Positions 53,663-62,864 of a stretch of 64,000 nucleotides of DNA are shown piece after piece. The notes below the pieces were generated by a model. That model had not been told where the DNA came from. It saw nothing but the letters and a program-made list of their open reading frames with translations, and did not search any database. Positions within the stretch are counted from its first letter, which is position 1; every line of letters starts with the position of its first letter. The stretch covers positions 1 to 64,000 of the forward strand of contig CANHGS010000006.1 of assembly GCA_947460595.1 (NCBI GenBank), written 5' to 3'. Position numbers and translations under genes: made by a program. This stretch comes from Bacteroidota bacterium. Lineage in GTDB: Bacteria > Bacteroidota > Bacteroidia > Chitinophagales > Chitinophagaceae.

Positions 53663-56089
53663 ATGCCACACCCCACTGTTAAGCATGAGCCGATTGTGAA
53701 TTGTTACCATTGCGGAGAAGATTGTACTGCGCAGCAAATTATGGCCCAGGACAAAGCTTTTTGTTGCAAGGGTTGCAAGATGGTCTATGAGATTCTCAAC
53801 CAGACCGGAATGTGTGATTATTATGAACTCAGTAATAATCCGGGCACCAGTCAAAAAATAAAAGTTAGAGAAGACAAGTTTGCTTTTTTGGACAACACTA
53901 AAATACAAGCCTCTTTACTCAGTTTTACCAATGAACAAGAAACGCATATAAACTTCTATATGCCTCAAATACATTGTACTAGTTGTCTTTGGTTATTAGA
54001 AAACCTGCACCGCTTGCATCCTGGCGTCATTGCTTCAAAAGTAAATTTTGAAAGAAAAGAAGCCGATATAGTCTTTGACCACAAGAAATTGTCCATGCGC
54101 CAATTGGCTGAATTAATAGCTTCTATTGGGTATGAACCTTATATCAGTTTTAATGATTTGAAAAAAAAACAACCAGGTCTCAACATGCAGAAAGTGTATA
54201 AGCTGGGCGTGGCTGGTTTTTGTTTTGCCAATATCATGCTCTTTAGTTTTCCTGAATACTTAGGTATAGATACACAAGAAAAGTATTTGATGACCCTCTT
54301 TAGATACCTGAATTTCTTGCTTAGTTTGCCCGTATTTTTTTATTGTACTTCTGAGTTTTATATCAGTGCTTGGAAGAGCCTGAAACACGGTTTTTTAAAT
54401 ATAGATGCACCTATTGTATTAGCAGTAGCAGTAGCATTTGTACGCAGTTTGTATGAAGTGTTTACTGGAACAGGCGCGGGCTATTTTGACTCTATGAGTG
54501 GTATCGTTTTCTTTATGTTGATTGGTAGAGTACTACAAGATAAAACCTATCAATCATTGAGTTTTGAAAGGGATTATACAGCCTACTTTCCTATTGCAGT
54601 TACAAGAATCAAAGATGGGGTAGAAGCCGCTGTAGCATTGTCTGATATAGTATTGAACGATACCCTTTTAATCCATCACCAAGAACTCATTCCAGCAGAT
54701 GGTATTCTCACCATGGGTAAGGCAATGATAGATTATAGTTTTGTAACAGGAGAGTCCTTGCCGGTCCAAAAAGAAATGGGTGAAATGGTGTATGCTGGGG
54801 GAAAACAAATAGGAGGCAACATAGAATTGTTAGTGATCAAGGAGGTAGCCCAAAGCTATTTGACAAAACTTTGGAATCGCTCCGAATTACAGCAAAAAAA
54901 ACATGACAATGAACGTTCTTTTGTGCATCTCCTAAGTAGGTATTTTACTTGGATCTTGTTTGCTATCGCCCTATTGGCTGGTATTTATTGGTGGGTCAAT
55001 GATTCATCAAAAATTGCTCAAGTAATCACTTCAATTCTTATAGTAGCTTGTCCTTGTTCTCTCTTATTGAGCAATACTTTTACCAATGGGAATGTTCTTC
55101 GCAAATTAGCTAGGGACCATTTTTACTTAAGAAATGCAACAACCATTGAAGACATTGCCAAAGTAGACCATATTGTCTTTGATAAAACAGGTACCCTGAC
55201 AATGGGTAGTTACCAAGACATTCAATATGAGGGTAAGCCGCTTGACGCCAAAATAAAAGCAAAGATTGCCGCACTAGCCAGCCAGTCTCTGCACCCCATG
55301 AGTAAAGCCATTGCAAAATGGGCATCAGCAGAAAAAGACACTAGTTTAAAAGTGACTGGTTTTGAAGATATTCCAGGTAAAGGAGTTCAGGCCAAAGTAG
55401 GCGACGCTTTATTGCAATTGGGCTCATCATTGTTTATTACCAACAATCCTACAGTTTCCAATCTTCAAACCGCTGTTCACTTGGCAATGGATGGGGAGCA
55501 ACTGGGTACATTTAGTTTTAGAAATCATTATCGTGAAAAGGTTCCAGAATTGCTAAAGCAATTGGGCAAAATGGGATATCCTATTACCATTCTGAGTGGA
55601 GACAATGCAGGTGAAAAAGCTTATCTACAATCACTGCTGGCGTCCGATGCCACCATACTCTTTCATCAAAAACCCGAAGACAAGCTAGATGCCATTAAAA
55701 AAATTCAAGCAACAGGGCATACCGTAATGATGGTGGGGGATGGTTTGAATGACGCTGGTGCCTTAGGTCAGGCAGATGTTGGGTTGGCCATTTCAGAAAA
55801 TAGTGCACAGTTTACTCCAGCAAGTGACGCTATTATGGATGCCAATCGGTTGCCCAATTTGTACAAGTATATTCTTATGTGTCAATGGAACAAGAATCTG
55901 GTGATAGCGGCTTTTGTCATTTCTATCCTTTACAATTTTGTAGGTGAGGGATTTGCAGTTCAGGGTATGTTATCGCCTATGGTAGCCGCTATTTTAATGC
56001 CTGCTAGTAGTTTGAGTATTTTATTGGTAGCATTTGGAGCAGGGAATTTAGTTGCTTGGAAATTGGGGTTAAACAAGGTACTTCCATAG
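53663..56089 (+). CDS. ccoI: Copper-translocating P1B-type ATPase for cbb3 assembly (CcoI/CtpA type)
   Basis: 808 residues. The N-terminal Cys-rich zinc-ribbon-like region (CYHCGEDC, CCKGCKMVYEIL) plus a heavy-metal domain with HCTSCLWLLENL are characteristic of CcoI/FixI. About eight membrane helices follow, with CPC in VACPCSLLLSNTF (Cys463, Cys465), the phosphorylation site DKTGTLT (Asp507) and GDGLNDAGAL. It exports copper to the periplasm to load the oxidase, rather than for detoxification. It lies in the fnr - hemerythrin - ccoI - ccoS order typical of cbb3 clusters. Confidence 0.92.
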   Translation: MPHPTVKHEPIVNCYHCGEDCTAQQIMAQDKAFCCKGCKMVYEILNQTGMCDYYELSNNPGTSQKIKVREDKFAFLDNTKIQASLLSFTNEQETHINFYMPQIHCTSCLWLLENLHRLHPGVIASKVNFERKEADIVFDHKKLSMRQLAELIASIGYEPYISFNDLKKKQPGLNMQKVYKLGVAGFCFANIMLFSFPEYLGIDTQEKYLMTLFRYLNFLLSLPVFFYCTSEFYISAWKSLKHGFLNIDAPIVLAVAVAFVRSLYEVFTGTGAGYFDSMSGIVFFMLIGRVLQDKTYQSLSFERDYTAYFPIAVTRIKDGVEAAVALSDIVLNDTLLIHHQELIPADGILTMGKAMIDYSFVTGESLPVQKEMGEMVYAGGKQIGGNIELLVIKEVAQSYLTKLWNRSELQQKKHDNERSFVHLLSRYFTWILFAIALLAGIYWWVNDSSKIAQVITSILIVACPCSLLLSNTFTNGNVLRKLARDHFYLRNATTIEDIAKVDHIVFDKTGTLTMGSYQDIQYEGKPLDAKIKAKIAALASQSLHPMSKAIAKWASAEKDTSLKVTGFEDIPGKGVQAKVGDALLQLGSSLFITNNPTVSNLQTAVHLAMDGEQLGTFSFRNHYREKVPELLKQLGKMGYPITILSGDNAGEKAYLQSLLASDATILFHQKPEDKLDAIKKIQATGHTVMMVGDGLNDAGALGQADVGLAISENSAQFTPASDAIMDANRLPNLYKYILMCQWNKNLVIAAFVISILYNFVGEGFAVQGMLSPMVAAILMPASSLSILLVAFGAGNLVAWKLGLNKVLP

Positions 56090-56120
56090 GCATCCTTATT
56101 TAAACAAGTTGACAAAATCA

Positions 56121-56155
56121 TGATATATATCATTTAGCCTATTGAGTTATATCAT
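56121..56155 (+). promoter_or_regulatory. Tandem FNR-type boxes upstream of ccoS
   Basis: Box 1 TGATatatATCA (56121-56132) and box 2 TTGAgttataTCAT (56142-56155) repeat the arrangement seen before the hemerythrin gene: nine bases between them, centres 22 bp apart, and the same TTGAGT-N4-TCAT wording in box 2. A TAATTTTA (56178-56185) lies 22 bases after box 2 as a possible -7 element. Confidence 0.7.
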
Positions 56156-56206
56156 GGTATCGGTTTTTTACAGCCCATAATTTTACACAAACCACCGCAG
56201 CCCACT

Positions 56207-56434
56207 ATGAGTGTCATCATCCTTCTTTTGCTAGCCAGCATTTCCGTTGCCGCCCTCTTCTTAGGAGCATTTCTTTGGAGCGTTAAATCCGGCCAGTATA
56301 ATGATGAAATAAGTCCGCCCCTCAGGATATTACTAGAAACGCCCATCAGTCCTGAACCAACGGTTCAGCAAGGGGGCACTACTAACAACCACTCCCATCA
56401 ACATACGCTACCAACCACTACCACCACAAACTGA
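56207..56434 (+). CDS. ccoS: cbb3 oxidase maturation protein CcoS
   Basis: 75 residues. One N-terminal membrane helix (MSVIILLLLASISVAALFLG) is followed by AFLWSVKSGQYNDEISPPLR, the CcoS signature of FxWAxxSGQFDD type, and a Thr/His/Asn-rich tail. CcoS is needed for heme and copper insertion into the catalytic subunit. It is followed by ccoNO after 5 bases, so the two are co-translated. Confidence 0.92.
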   Translation: MSVIILLLLASISVAALFLGAFLWSVKSGQYNDEISPPLRILLETPISPEPTVQQGGTTNNHSHQHTLPTTTTTN

Positions 56435-56439
56435 CCCAC

Positions 56440-58581
56440 ATGCAAGTAGAAAAGTTCTATTATGACAACCGGACGGTCAAAAACTTTGCCTTTGCAACCA
56501 TTCTCTGGGGAGTGGTTGGCATGTTAGCAGGTTTACTGATTGCTGTTCAAATTTATCTCCCGGCTGCCAACTTTGGCTTACCCTTCACCACCTTTGGTAG
56601 GGTACGCCCTGTACATACCAACGCGGTCATTTTTGCCTTTGTTGGAAACGGAATTTTTATGGGAGTCTATTATTCTCTTCAGCGGCTATGTAAGGCACGT
56701 ATGTATAGTGACCTACTCAGTAAAATCCATTTTTGGGGCTGGCAATTAATCATAGTCTCTGCGGCATTGACCCTATTAACTGGTTACACAACGGGTAAAG
56801 AGTATGCGGAGTTGGAATGGCCCATTGATATCCTAATTACTTTAATCTGGGTAGTATTTGGAATTAACATGTTTGGCACCATTCTTAAAAGAAGGGAAAG
56901 CCATTTATATGTAGCCATTTGGTTCTATATAGCCACTTGGGTTACTGTTGCCATGTTGCATATTGTGAATAGTTTTGAAATTCCATTCAGTATGCTCAAG
57001 AGCTATAGCTTTTATGCCGGGGTTCAAGACGCCCTGGTACAATGGTGGTATGGTCATAACGCGGTGGCTTTCTTTCTTACAACGCCTTATTTGGGTATCA
57101 TGTATTATTTCTTACCCAAGGCGGCTAACAGACCTGTCTATTCTTATCGCTTGTCTATTATTCACTTCTGGGCCTTGATCTTCCTCTATATCTGGGCGGG
57201 TCCTCACCATTTATTATATACAGCACTGCCTGATTGGGCGCAGAGTTTGGGTATGGTTTTTAGTATCATGTTGATTGCTCCTTCTTGGGGTGGTATGCTC
57301 AATGGTCTATTCACTTTGCGTGGCGCCTGGGATAAAGTAAGAGAAGATCCTATTTTAAAATTTATGGTAGTGGCTATTACTTGTTACGGTATGAGCACAT
57401 TTGAAGGCCCATTGCTAAGTATCAAGAGTATTAACGCCATTACACACTTTACAGACTGGACTATTGCCCATGTACACGTAGGCGCACTGGGTTGGAATGG
57501 CTTTCTCACATTTGCTATTTTGTATTACCTAATTCCTAAATTATACAATACCCAATTATATTCTAAGAAATTAGCAACTACCCACTTCTGGATTGGTACC
57601 ATTGCAATTGTACTATATGCTATTCCCATGTATTGGGCTGGATTTACACAAGCATTAATGTGGAAACAATTCACTGAAGAAGGCACATTAAAATTCCAAT
57701 TCCTAGAAACAGTTACGCATATTATTCCTATGTATGTGACTCGTAGTATAGGTGGTTTGCTCTATCTAGTGGGTGTATTCATCATGGTCTACAATATTGT
57801 CAAAACCGTTAAGTCTGGTTCATTGGTAGCAGAGGAAGGTGCAGAAGCTCCTGCGCTTGCCCAAGGCGATGAAGTGGAGACCCATGGCAAACAATATTGG
57901 CATAGATGGATTGAAAAAAGACCTATTCAAATGTTGGTATTCTCACTCATAGCAGTAGCTATTGGCGGGATCCTTGAATTAATACCAACTTTCTTAATCA
58001 AGAGCAATATCCCAACCATTGCAGCGGTAAAACCATATACGCCGCTTGAATTACAAGGGAGAGATATTTATATCCGTGAGGGATGCTATTTGTGTCACTC
58101 TCAAATGATTCGTCCATTCCGTGATGAGGTTGCTAGGTATGGAGAATATAGCAAGGCTGGTGAATTTATATACGACCATCCATTCCAATGGGGTAGTAAA
58201 CGTACCGGTCCGGATTTGGCTCGTATTGGTGGTAAATATCCAGATAGCTGGCATTACAACCATATGTTGGAGCCGCAAAGTATGAGTCCTGGATCCATTA
58301 TGCCTTCTTACGGTTGGTTATTTGATAATAAAATTGACACTGCTTTAACTGGTGCCAAAATTAGAGCTATGCAAACCTTGGGTGTGCCTTATCCAGAAGG
58401 GTATGATAAAATAGCCAATCAGGCATTGATGCAACAAGCCAACTTGATTAGGATCAATTTGAAAATTGAAAAACTGATTACACCTGCAGACGCAGAAATT
58501 GTAGCACTGATTGCCTATTTGCAAAGAATGGGAACGGACATTAAATTGGCTACCAAACCTGTAACAACGGCATCAAGATAA
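56440..58581 (+). CDS. ccoNO: cbb3-type cytochrome c oxidase, fused subunits I and II (CcoN-CcoO)
   Basis: Heme-copper terminal oxidase for low oxygen. 713 residues: the first about 490 are CcoN with twelve-helix architecture, His59 in RPVHTNAVIF, copper ligands in WWYGHNAVAF (His206) and WAGPHHLLYT (His256-257), and HVHVGALGWNG near the end. The last 200 residues are CcoO, with membrane anchor LVFSLIAVAIGGILELIP and a c-heme site CYLCH (Cys549-His553) plus GPDLARIGG and the axial Met in SIMPSYGW. Separate genes in Proteobacteria, fused here as in many Bacteroidota. Confidence 0.97.
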   Translation: MQVEKFYYDNRTVKNFAFATILWGVVGMLAGLLIAVQIYLPAANFGLPFTTFGRVRPVHTNAVIFAFVGNGIFMGVYYSLQRLCKARMYSDLLSKIHFWGWQLIIVSAALTLLTGYTTGKEYAELEWPIDILITLIWVVFGINMFGTILKRRESHLYVAIWFYIATWVTVAMLHIVNSFEIPFSMLKSYSFYAGVQDALVQWWYGHNAVAFFLTTPYLGIMYYFLPKAANRPVYSYRLSIIHFWALIFLYIWAGPHHLLYTALPDWAQSLGMVFSIMLIAPSWGGMLNGLFTLRGAWDKVREDPILKFMVVAITCYGMSTFEGPLLSIKSINAITHFTDWTIAHVHVGALGWNGFLTFAILYYLIPKLYNTQLYSKKLATTHFWIGTIAIVLYAIPMYWAGFTQALMWKQFTEEGTLKFQFLETVTHIIPMYVTRSIGGLLYLVGVFIMVYNIVKTVKSGSLVAEEGAEAPALAQGDEVETHGKQYWHRWIEKRPIQMLVFSLIAVAIGGILELIPTFLIKSNIPTIAAVKPYTPLELQGRDIYIREGCYLCHSQMIRPFRDEVARYGEYSKAGEFIYDHPFQWGSKRTGPDLARIGGKYPDSWHYNHMLEPQSMSPGSIMPSYGWLFDNKIDTALTGAKIRAMQTLGVPYPEGYDKIANQALMQQANLIRINLKIEKLITPADAEIVALIAYLQRMGTDIKLATKPVTTASR

Positions 58582-58628
58582 ACAGATTAGCGGCACAAAA
58601 AATAGCCGCCTATAATAAAAAAGACAGT

Positions 58629-58790
58629 ATGAAATTTATCAATTATTTAGAAAAAATAACCGGAGTGGACATATTCGGATTGACTTCTCTCTGCATCTTT
58701 TTTAGCTTTTTTGTCCTGGTTCTTTTATGGATGTATAAGGCGGATAAAAAAATGCTGGATAAAATCAACCATTTGCCACTTGACAACTAA
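58629..58790 (+). CDS. ccoQ: Small cbb3 oxidase subunit CcoQ
   Basis: A 53-residue ORF between ccoNO and ccoP: MKFINYLEKITGVDIFGLTS, a membrane helix (LCIFFSFFVLVLLWMY), then KADKKMLDKINHLPLDN. One transmembrane helix with a short charged cytosolic tail, in exactly the ccoQ position, fits the CcoQ stabilising subunit. Sequence similarity in this family is weak, so the call rests on topology and place. It is below usual ORF length limits and easy to miss. Confidence 0.82.
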   Translation: MKFINYLEKITGVDIFGLTSLCIFFSFFVLVLLWMYKADKKMLDKINHLPLDN

Positions 58791-58811
58791 GCACCTATTA
58801 AAACCATTGAT

Positions 58812-60014
58812 ATGTTTAAAATTTTTTTCTCCATAGCTCATTGGGTCAAGACGATTCTGATAGTTGTTATTTCTATTGGACTTGGCGCTAACGATGCATT
58901 TGCGGCAGGCCCACCTAAAGCGTCGGAATTATCCAACCCTTTAGCACAAGTATTGCTAGTAATAATAGTGGGATTATTATTAGCCATTGGTCTTTTGGCC
59001 AATGTAATACTTGGGGCCGCGCAGATGTATTTACAAAGGTTTAAAGACGAGCGCAAGCGCTCTGATTCATCTACAGGTAAAACAGTAGCAGTAATTCTGT
59101 TCTGCTTGCTGAGTACAGTATTATTTGCGGCAGATGCTCCTGTAGCAGATGCAGTAGCAGCTCCTGCTCAAACCACTATTGCTGGTCTTGGCTTATATTC
59201 TTTTTATGCTTTGATTTTTGTAATTGTACTGGAATTGATTATTCTATTAGTTCTTTTGGGTAATTTAAAAAAACTCTTAGCCAAAGAAGCGGCCTTGGTT
59301 GTGCCAACTACAGATGTGGAAGTGCCAACTGAATCAGCAATTGCTAAATGGTGGAACAACCTGAATAAATTTAGACCCATTCATGAAGAAGCCAATATTG
59401 ACCTTGGTCATAACTACGATGGTATTCGTGAATTGGATAACCGTTTACCACCCTGGTGGTTGTATGGATTCTATTTGACCATCATTTTTGGTTGTATTTA
59501 TTTATATCAATACCACGTAGCGCAGTCAGCGCCTTTAAGTAAAGAAGAATTCACTATTGCAATGGATAAAGCGGCTGTAGAGAAAGAAGCATATTTGAAA
59601 AAGTCTGCCAATAAAGTAGATGAAAATACAGTTACCTATCTTATTGGCGCTGCTGATGTAGCAGCTGGTAAAAAAATATTTACCACTGTATGTGTGGCTT
59701 GTCACTTGGCTGATGGAGGTGGATCCGTTGGGCCAAACTTAACGGATAATTACTGGATACATGGGGGTGGCATTAAAGACATCTTCAAGACCTTGAAATA
59801 TGGATGGCCTGAAAAAGGGATGAAGAGTTGGAAAGAAGATTATACGCCACAACAATTGGCACAGATTGCTAGTTATGTAAAATCATTGGTTGGTACAAAA
59901 CCGGCAAAGCCAAAAGAGCCACAGGGTGTTTTGTTTGAAGCAAAAGCAGCAGTTGTAGATAGTTTGAAAACGGTACCTGACACTAACAAGATGACCGCAA
60001 TAATAGTGAAATAG
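58812..60014 (+). CDS. ccoP: cbb3 oxidase subunit III (CcoP), mono-heme
   Basis: 400 residues. N-terminal leader-like segment (1-31), membrane segments at about 44-68, 91-107 and 127-150, a fourth at about 215-235 (PPWWLYGFYLTIIFGCIYLY, the CcoP anchor), then a periplasmic cytochrome c domain with a single CxxCH, CVACH (Cys294-His298), GPNLTDNYWIHGG and a possible axial Met in PEKGMKSW (Met337). It carries electrons to CcoO. Proteobacterial CcoP has two c-hemes; one heme here is usual in Bacteroidota. The Ala-rich stretch before residue 120 may be a linker or second cleavage-like region. Confidence 0.92.
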   Translation: MFKIFFSIAHWVKTILIVVISIGLGANDAFAAGPPKASELSNPLAQVLLVIIVGLLLAIGLLANVILGAAQMYLQRFKDERKRSDSSTGKTVAVILFCLLSTVLFAADAPVADAVAAPAQTTIAGLGLYSFYALIFVIVLELIILLVLLGNLKKLLAKEAALVVPTTDVEVPTESAIAKWWNNLNKFRPIHEEANIDLGHNYDGIRELDNRLPPWWLYGFYLTIIFGCIYLYQYHVAQSAPLSKEEFTIAMDKAAVEKEAYLKKSANKVDENTVTYLIGAADVAAGKKIFTTVCVACHLADGGGSVGPNLTDNYWIHGGGIKDIFKTLKYGWPEKGMKSWKEDYTPQQLAQIASYVKSLVGTKPAKPKEPQGVLFEAKAAVVDSLKTVPDTNKMTAIIVK

Positions 60015-60034
60015 TAGTTGCAATAAAAAATAGT

Positions 60035-61447
60035 ATGAGTCATATACAGCACAGTAATGAGCCAACAACAGAGAATTTTAGAGACAGGATAGCCACGGTG
60101 GATGATAGAGGAAAACGCAAATGGATTTTCGCCCATCAACCTAAAGGCAGGTTTTATAGTATCAGAACTGTTCTTAGCTTATGCTATTTTGTAATTTTCT
60201 TTGGGCTTCCATTTATTCAAATAGATGAAAGACCTTTATTTTTATTCAATATACCCAATGCCAAGTTTATCCTATTTGGCAAAGTATTTTGGCCCCAAGA
60301 TTTTTTCATTTTTGGGATGACTATGATCACTTTTGTGTTCTTTATCATTTTATTTACAGCAGCTTTTGGAAGACTATTTTGCGGGTGGGCCTGTCCGCAA
60401 ACCAATTTTATGGAGATGATGTTCCGTAAAGTAGAATACCTGATTTTGGGTAATGCACAAAAACAACAAGCTTTACAAAAAGCACCATGGACAGCTTCAA
60501 AGACGTTTAAGGTGGTGCTCAAACACACTGTGTTTTATTTGTTGTCCTTTGTCATAGCTAATTTTTTTCTAGCCTATATCATTGGAATCAAGGATTTAGA
60601 AAAGATTATAGTGGAACCAGTTTCCGAGCATATGGTTGGCCTTAGTTCCATCCTCCTATTTAGTTCGGTATTTTATGCAGTCTATGCGTTTTTTAGAGAA
60701 CAAGCCTGTACCGTAGTTTGTCCTTATGGCAGATTGCAAAGCGTTCTGTTAGATAAGAACAGCATGATTGTAGCCTATGACTACAAAAGGGGAGAACCCA
60801 GGGGGAATGCTAAAAAAGCACATGACCAGCCCTTGGGCGATTGTATTGATTGTCATCAATGCGTTAGGGTTTGCCCTACGGGAATTGATATTCGCAATGG
60901 TGTACAAATGGAGTGTGTGGGATGTACCGCTTGTATTGATGCCTGTAATGATGTAATGATTAAAATTGACAAACCAAAAGGCTTGATTAGGTATGCCTCT
61001 GAAAACAGCATTGCTAGTGGAGAGCCCCTGCACTATACTACCAGAATGAAGATTTATACAGGCCTTTGTCTATTAGTTCTTGCTATACTTTCAGTTATCT
61101 TGTTTACAAGAAAAGATGTGGACGCTACAATTATGCGTACTCCCGGTCAATTGTTTCAGGAAAGGGGCACAGATAGTATTTCTAATTTATACAATATTAA
61201 AGTAGTTAATAAAACAGTGGATCCTATTGAACTCTCAATAAGACTGGCTGATGGTAGGGGTAAAATTGAAATCATTGGCATGCAATACATTCCCATTGAA
61301 AAAGAAGGACAGGGTTCTGGTTCTTTTTTTATTGTGTTACCCAATACCCATATTAAAAATAGGAAAACGGAACTGGTGCTGGATTTGTATGAAGGCGATA
61401 AAAAAATTGCCAGTATGAAAACCAATTTTCTAGGTCCTGTGCAATAA
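60035..61447 (+). CDS. ccoG: Cytochrome c oxidase accessory protein CcoG (FixG/RdxA)
   Basis: 470 residues. Polytopic membrane part with FCGWACPQTNFMEMMF and ACTVVCPYGRLQS, then a two-cluster ferredoxin-like domain: CIDCHQCVRVCPTGIDI and CVGCTACIDACNDVM, followed by an Ig-like C-terminal domain (about 370-470). CcoG reduces copper for cbb3 assembly in characterised organisms. The sequence CPQ/CPY motif pairs are those of the family. It is followed by fixH after 30 bases. Confidence 0.94.
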   Translation: MSHIQHSNEPTTENFRDRIATVDDRGKRKWIFAHQPKGRFYSIRTVLSLCYFVIFFGLPFIQIDERPLFLFNIPNAKFILFGKVFWPQDFFIFGMTMITFVFFIILFTAAFGRLFCGWACPQTNFMEMMFRKVEYLILGNAQKQQALQKAPWTASKTFKVVLKHTVFYLLSFVIANFFLAYIIGIKDLEKIIVEPVSEHMVGLSSILLFSSVFYAVYAFFREQACTVVCPYGRLQSVLLDKNSMIVAYDYKRGEPRGNAKKAHDQPLGDCIDCHQCVRVCPTGIDIRNGVQMECVGCTACIDACNDVMIKIDKPKGLIRYASENSIASGEPLHYTTRMKIYTGLCLLVLAILSVILFTRKDVDATIMRTPGQLFQERGTDSISNLYNIKVVNKTVDPIELSIRLADGRGKIEIIGMQYIPIEKEGQGSGSFFIVLPNTHIKNRKTELVLDLYEGDKKIASMKTNFLGPVQ

Positions 61448-61477
61448 AAATGAATTAACTAAAACAAAAAGTAAACA

Positions 61478-61912
61478 ATGAACTGGGGTAATAAATTAGT
61501 AGTTGTTTTTGTGGTATTTGCATTGTTCATGGGATATATGGTATACCGTGCTTTGAATACCAAATATAATTTGGTGAGTAAAGACTATTACAAAGAGGAA
61601 CTCAGATATCAAGAAAGGATTGACAGGGTTAAAAACGCTATTGCCTTGGGCGACGTAACCATTGGTCAAGATGCAACTACCATTCAAATTCAACTACCTA
61701 AAGCGCATAAGGGCTATGCGGTAAAAGGAGAGGTCTTTTTTTATTGTATTACTGATGCTACCAAGGATTTTAAATTACCCTTACAGGTTGATGCATCAGC
61801 CATTCAGGTTGTCATGAAAAAACAACTTCAAAAAGCAGCTTATCAGGTAAAACTAAATTGGCAAGTAGGCAAGTTTGCATTTTATAATGAACAGAAATTG
61901 ATAGTTAAATAA
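61478..61912 (+). CDS. fixH: FixH-family protein
   Basis: 144 residues: short N-terminus, one membrane helix (KLVVVFVVFALFMGYMVY), then NTKYNLVSKDYYKEELRYQE and a beta-rich periplasmic domain ending PKAHKGYAVKGEVFF and YQVKLNWQVGKFAFYNEQKL. FixH/CcoH-like proteins help insert copper in the cbb3 enzyme; the DYYxxEL region is the family feature. The following gene starts one base after its stop. Confidence 0.9.
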   Translation: MNWGNKLVVVFVVFALFMGYMVYRALNTKYNLVSKDYYKEELRYQERIDRVKNAIALGDVTIGQDATTIQIQLPKAHKGYAVKGEVFFYCITDATKDFKLPLQVDASAIQVVMKKQLQKAAYQVKLNWQVGKFAFYNEQKLIVK

Positions 61913-61913
61913 T

Positions 61914-62621
61914 ATGGGATGGCAAATACTTATATCAGGTTTCCTATTGGGAACGGTTAGCAGTTTTCATTGCGTTGGTATGTGTGGACCCATTGCCTTT
62001 GCCCTTCCTGTATATTACCTGCCTTCACATAAAAAATTATTGGGTTTGGTTCTTTATCATATAGGAAGAATTGCCATTTATGCTTCCCTGGGCCTGTTCT
62101 TTGGATTTGTAGGAAGGCAATTTTTCTTAGCCGGTGCACAGCAATTTTTTTCTATTCTCTTAGGCGCAATCATTTTATTGATCTTGCTACAATCCGTATT
62201 GAGTAGTAGCAAAATGCGTATTCCTTTATTTGATTATTTTCAAAAACGGCTACAAATTTTTATTGGAAATTATATTCGAAAAAAACAACTATACGCCATG
62301 TTTTTTTTGGGTATGGCAAACGGATTGTTACCCTGTGGCATGGTGTATTTGGCTATCACTGGAGCATTAGCCGCTGGAAGCATTAGTGGGGGTGTATGCT
62401 TTATGGCTGCTTTTGGGTTGGGTACGGTACCAGCCTTGCTAATACTTTCTTTTTTTGGAACTGCTATAGGGTTGAAAGCTAGAAATAAGATGAAAAAAGC
62501 AATTCCTTGTTTTGTAGCTATTATGGGTGTTTTGCTTATTCTACGTGGATTAAACCTAAATATACCCATGGTTAGTCCCTTGTTAAACAATGGTGCAGCA
62601 AATACTATTCCCTGCCCCTAG
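61914..62621 (+). CDS. TauE/SafE- or DsbD_2-like polytopic membrane protein of cbb3 cluster
   Basis: 235 residues with about six membrane helices. The N-terminal SSFHCVGMCGPIAFALPV motif and MANGLLPCGMVYLAITGALA carry Cys pairs with a Gly-Cys-Pro context, typical of the sulfite exporter TauE/SafE family and of DsbD_2-like proteins at the end of ccoGH clusters. Suggested roles are copper handling or thiol-redox in oxidase assembly; that is inference from position. Last gene of the cluster. Confidence 0.82.
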   Translation: MGWQILISGFLLGTVSSFHCVGMCGPIAFALPVYYLPSHKKLLGLVLYHIGRIAIYASLGLFFGFVGRQFFLAGAQQFFSILLGAIILLILLQSVLSSSKMRIPLFDYFQKRLQIFIGNYIRKKQLYAMFFLGMANGLLPCGMVYLAITGALAAGSISGGVCFMAAFGLGTVPALLILSFFGTAIGLKARNKMKKAIPCFVAIMGVLLILRGLNLNIPMVSPLLNNGAANTIPCP

Positions 62622-62830
62622 TAATTAACAAATTCTTCTTATAATCTTGACACTTTATTTAGTCTTTAAGCCTGAGCTTTGTGTAAGCAAATAGGGAAAA
62701 AAGGCCACAAGTTTTAATAAGCAGTTTTTGAAACTATTAACATTTCTCTTAAACCCTTTGGCATTCCATTTGCGTTATATAATTAGTAAAACAAATAGTA
62801 CCTTTTTTCTCATAAGCAGTTAGTTTTGGT

Positions 62831-62864
62831 TGCGGCCCCTGTTTCCACAGGGGCCAATCTTTTT
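62831..62864 (+). terminator. Strong GC-rich terminator downstream of the cco cluster
   Basis: GGCCCCTGT (62834-62842) and ACAGGGGCC (62847-62855) make a 9-bp GC-rich stem with a TTCC loop, followed by AATCTTTTTCT. It is 213 bases after the last cco gene. Between them (62622-62830) I see no ORF or clear promoter; an unannotated small RNA ending here is possible. The terminator also abuts the VanZ stop codon. Confidence 0.85.
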
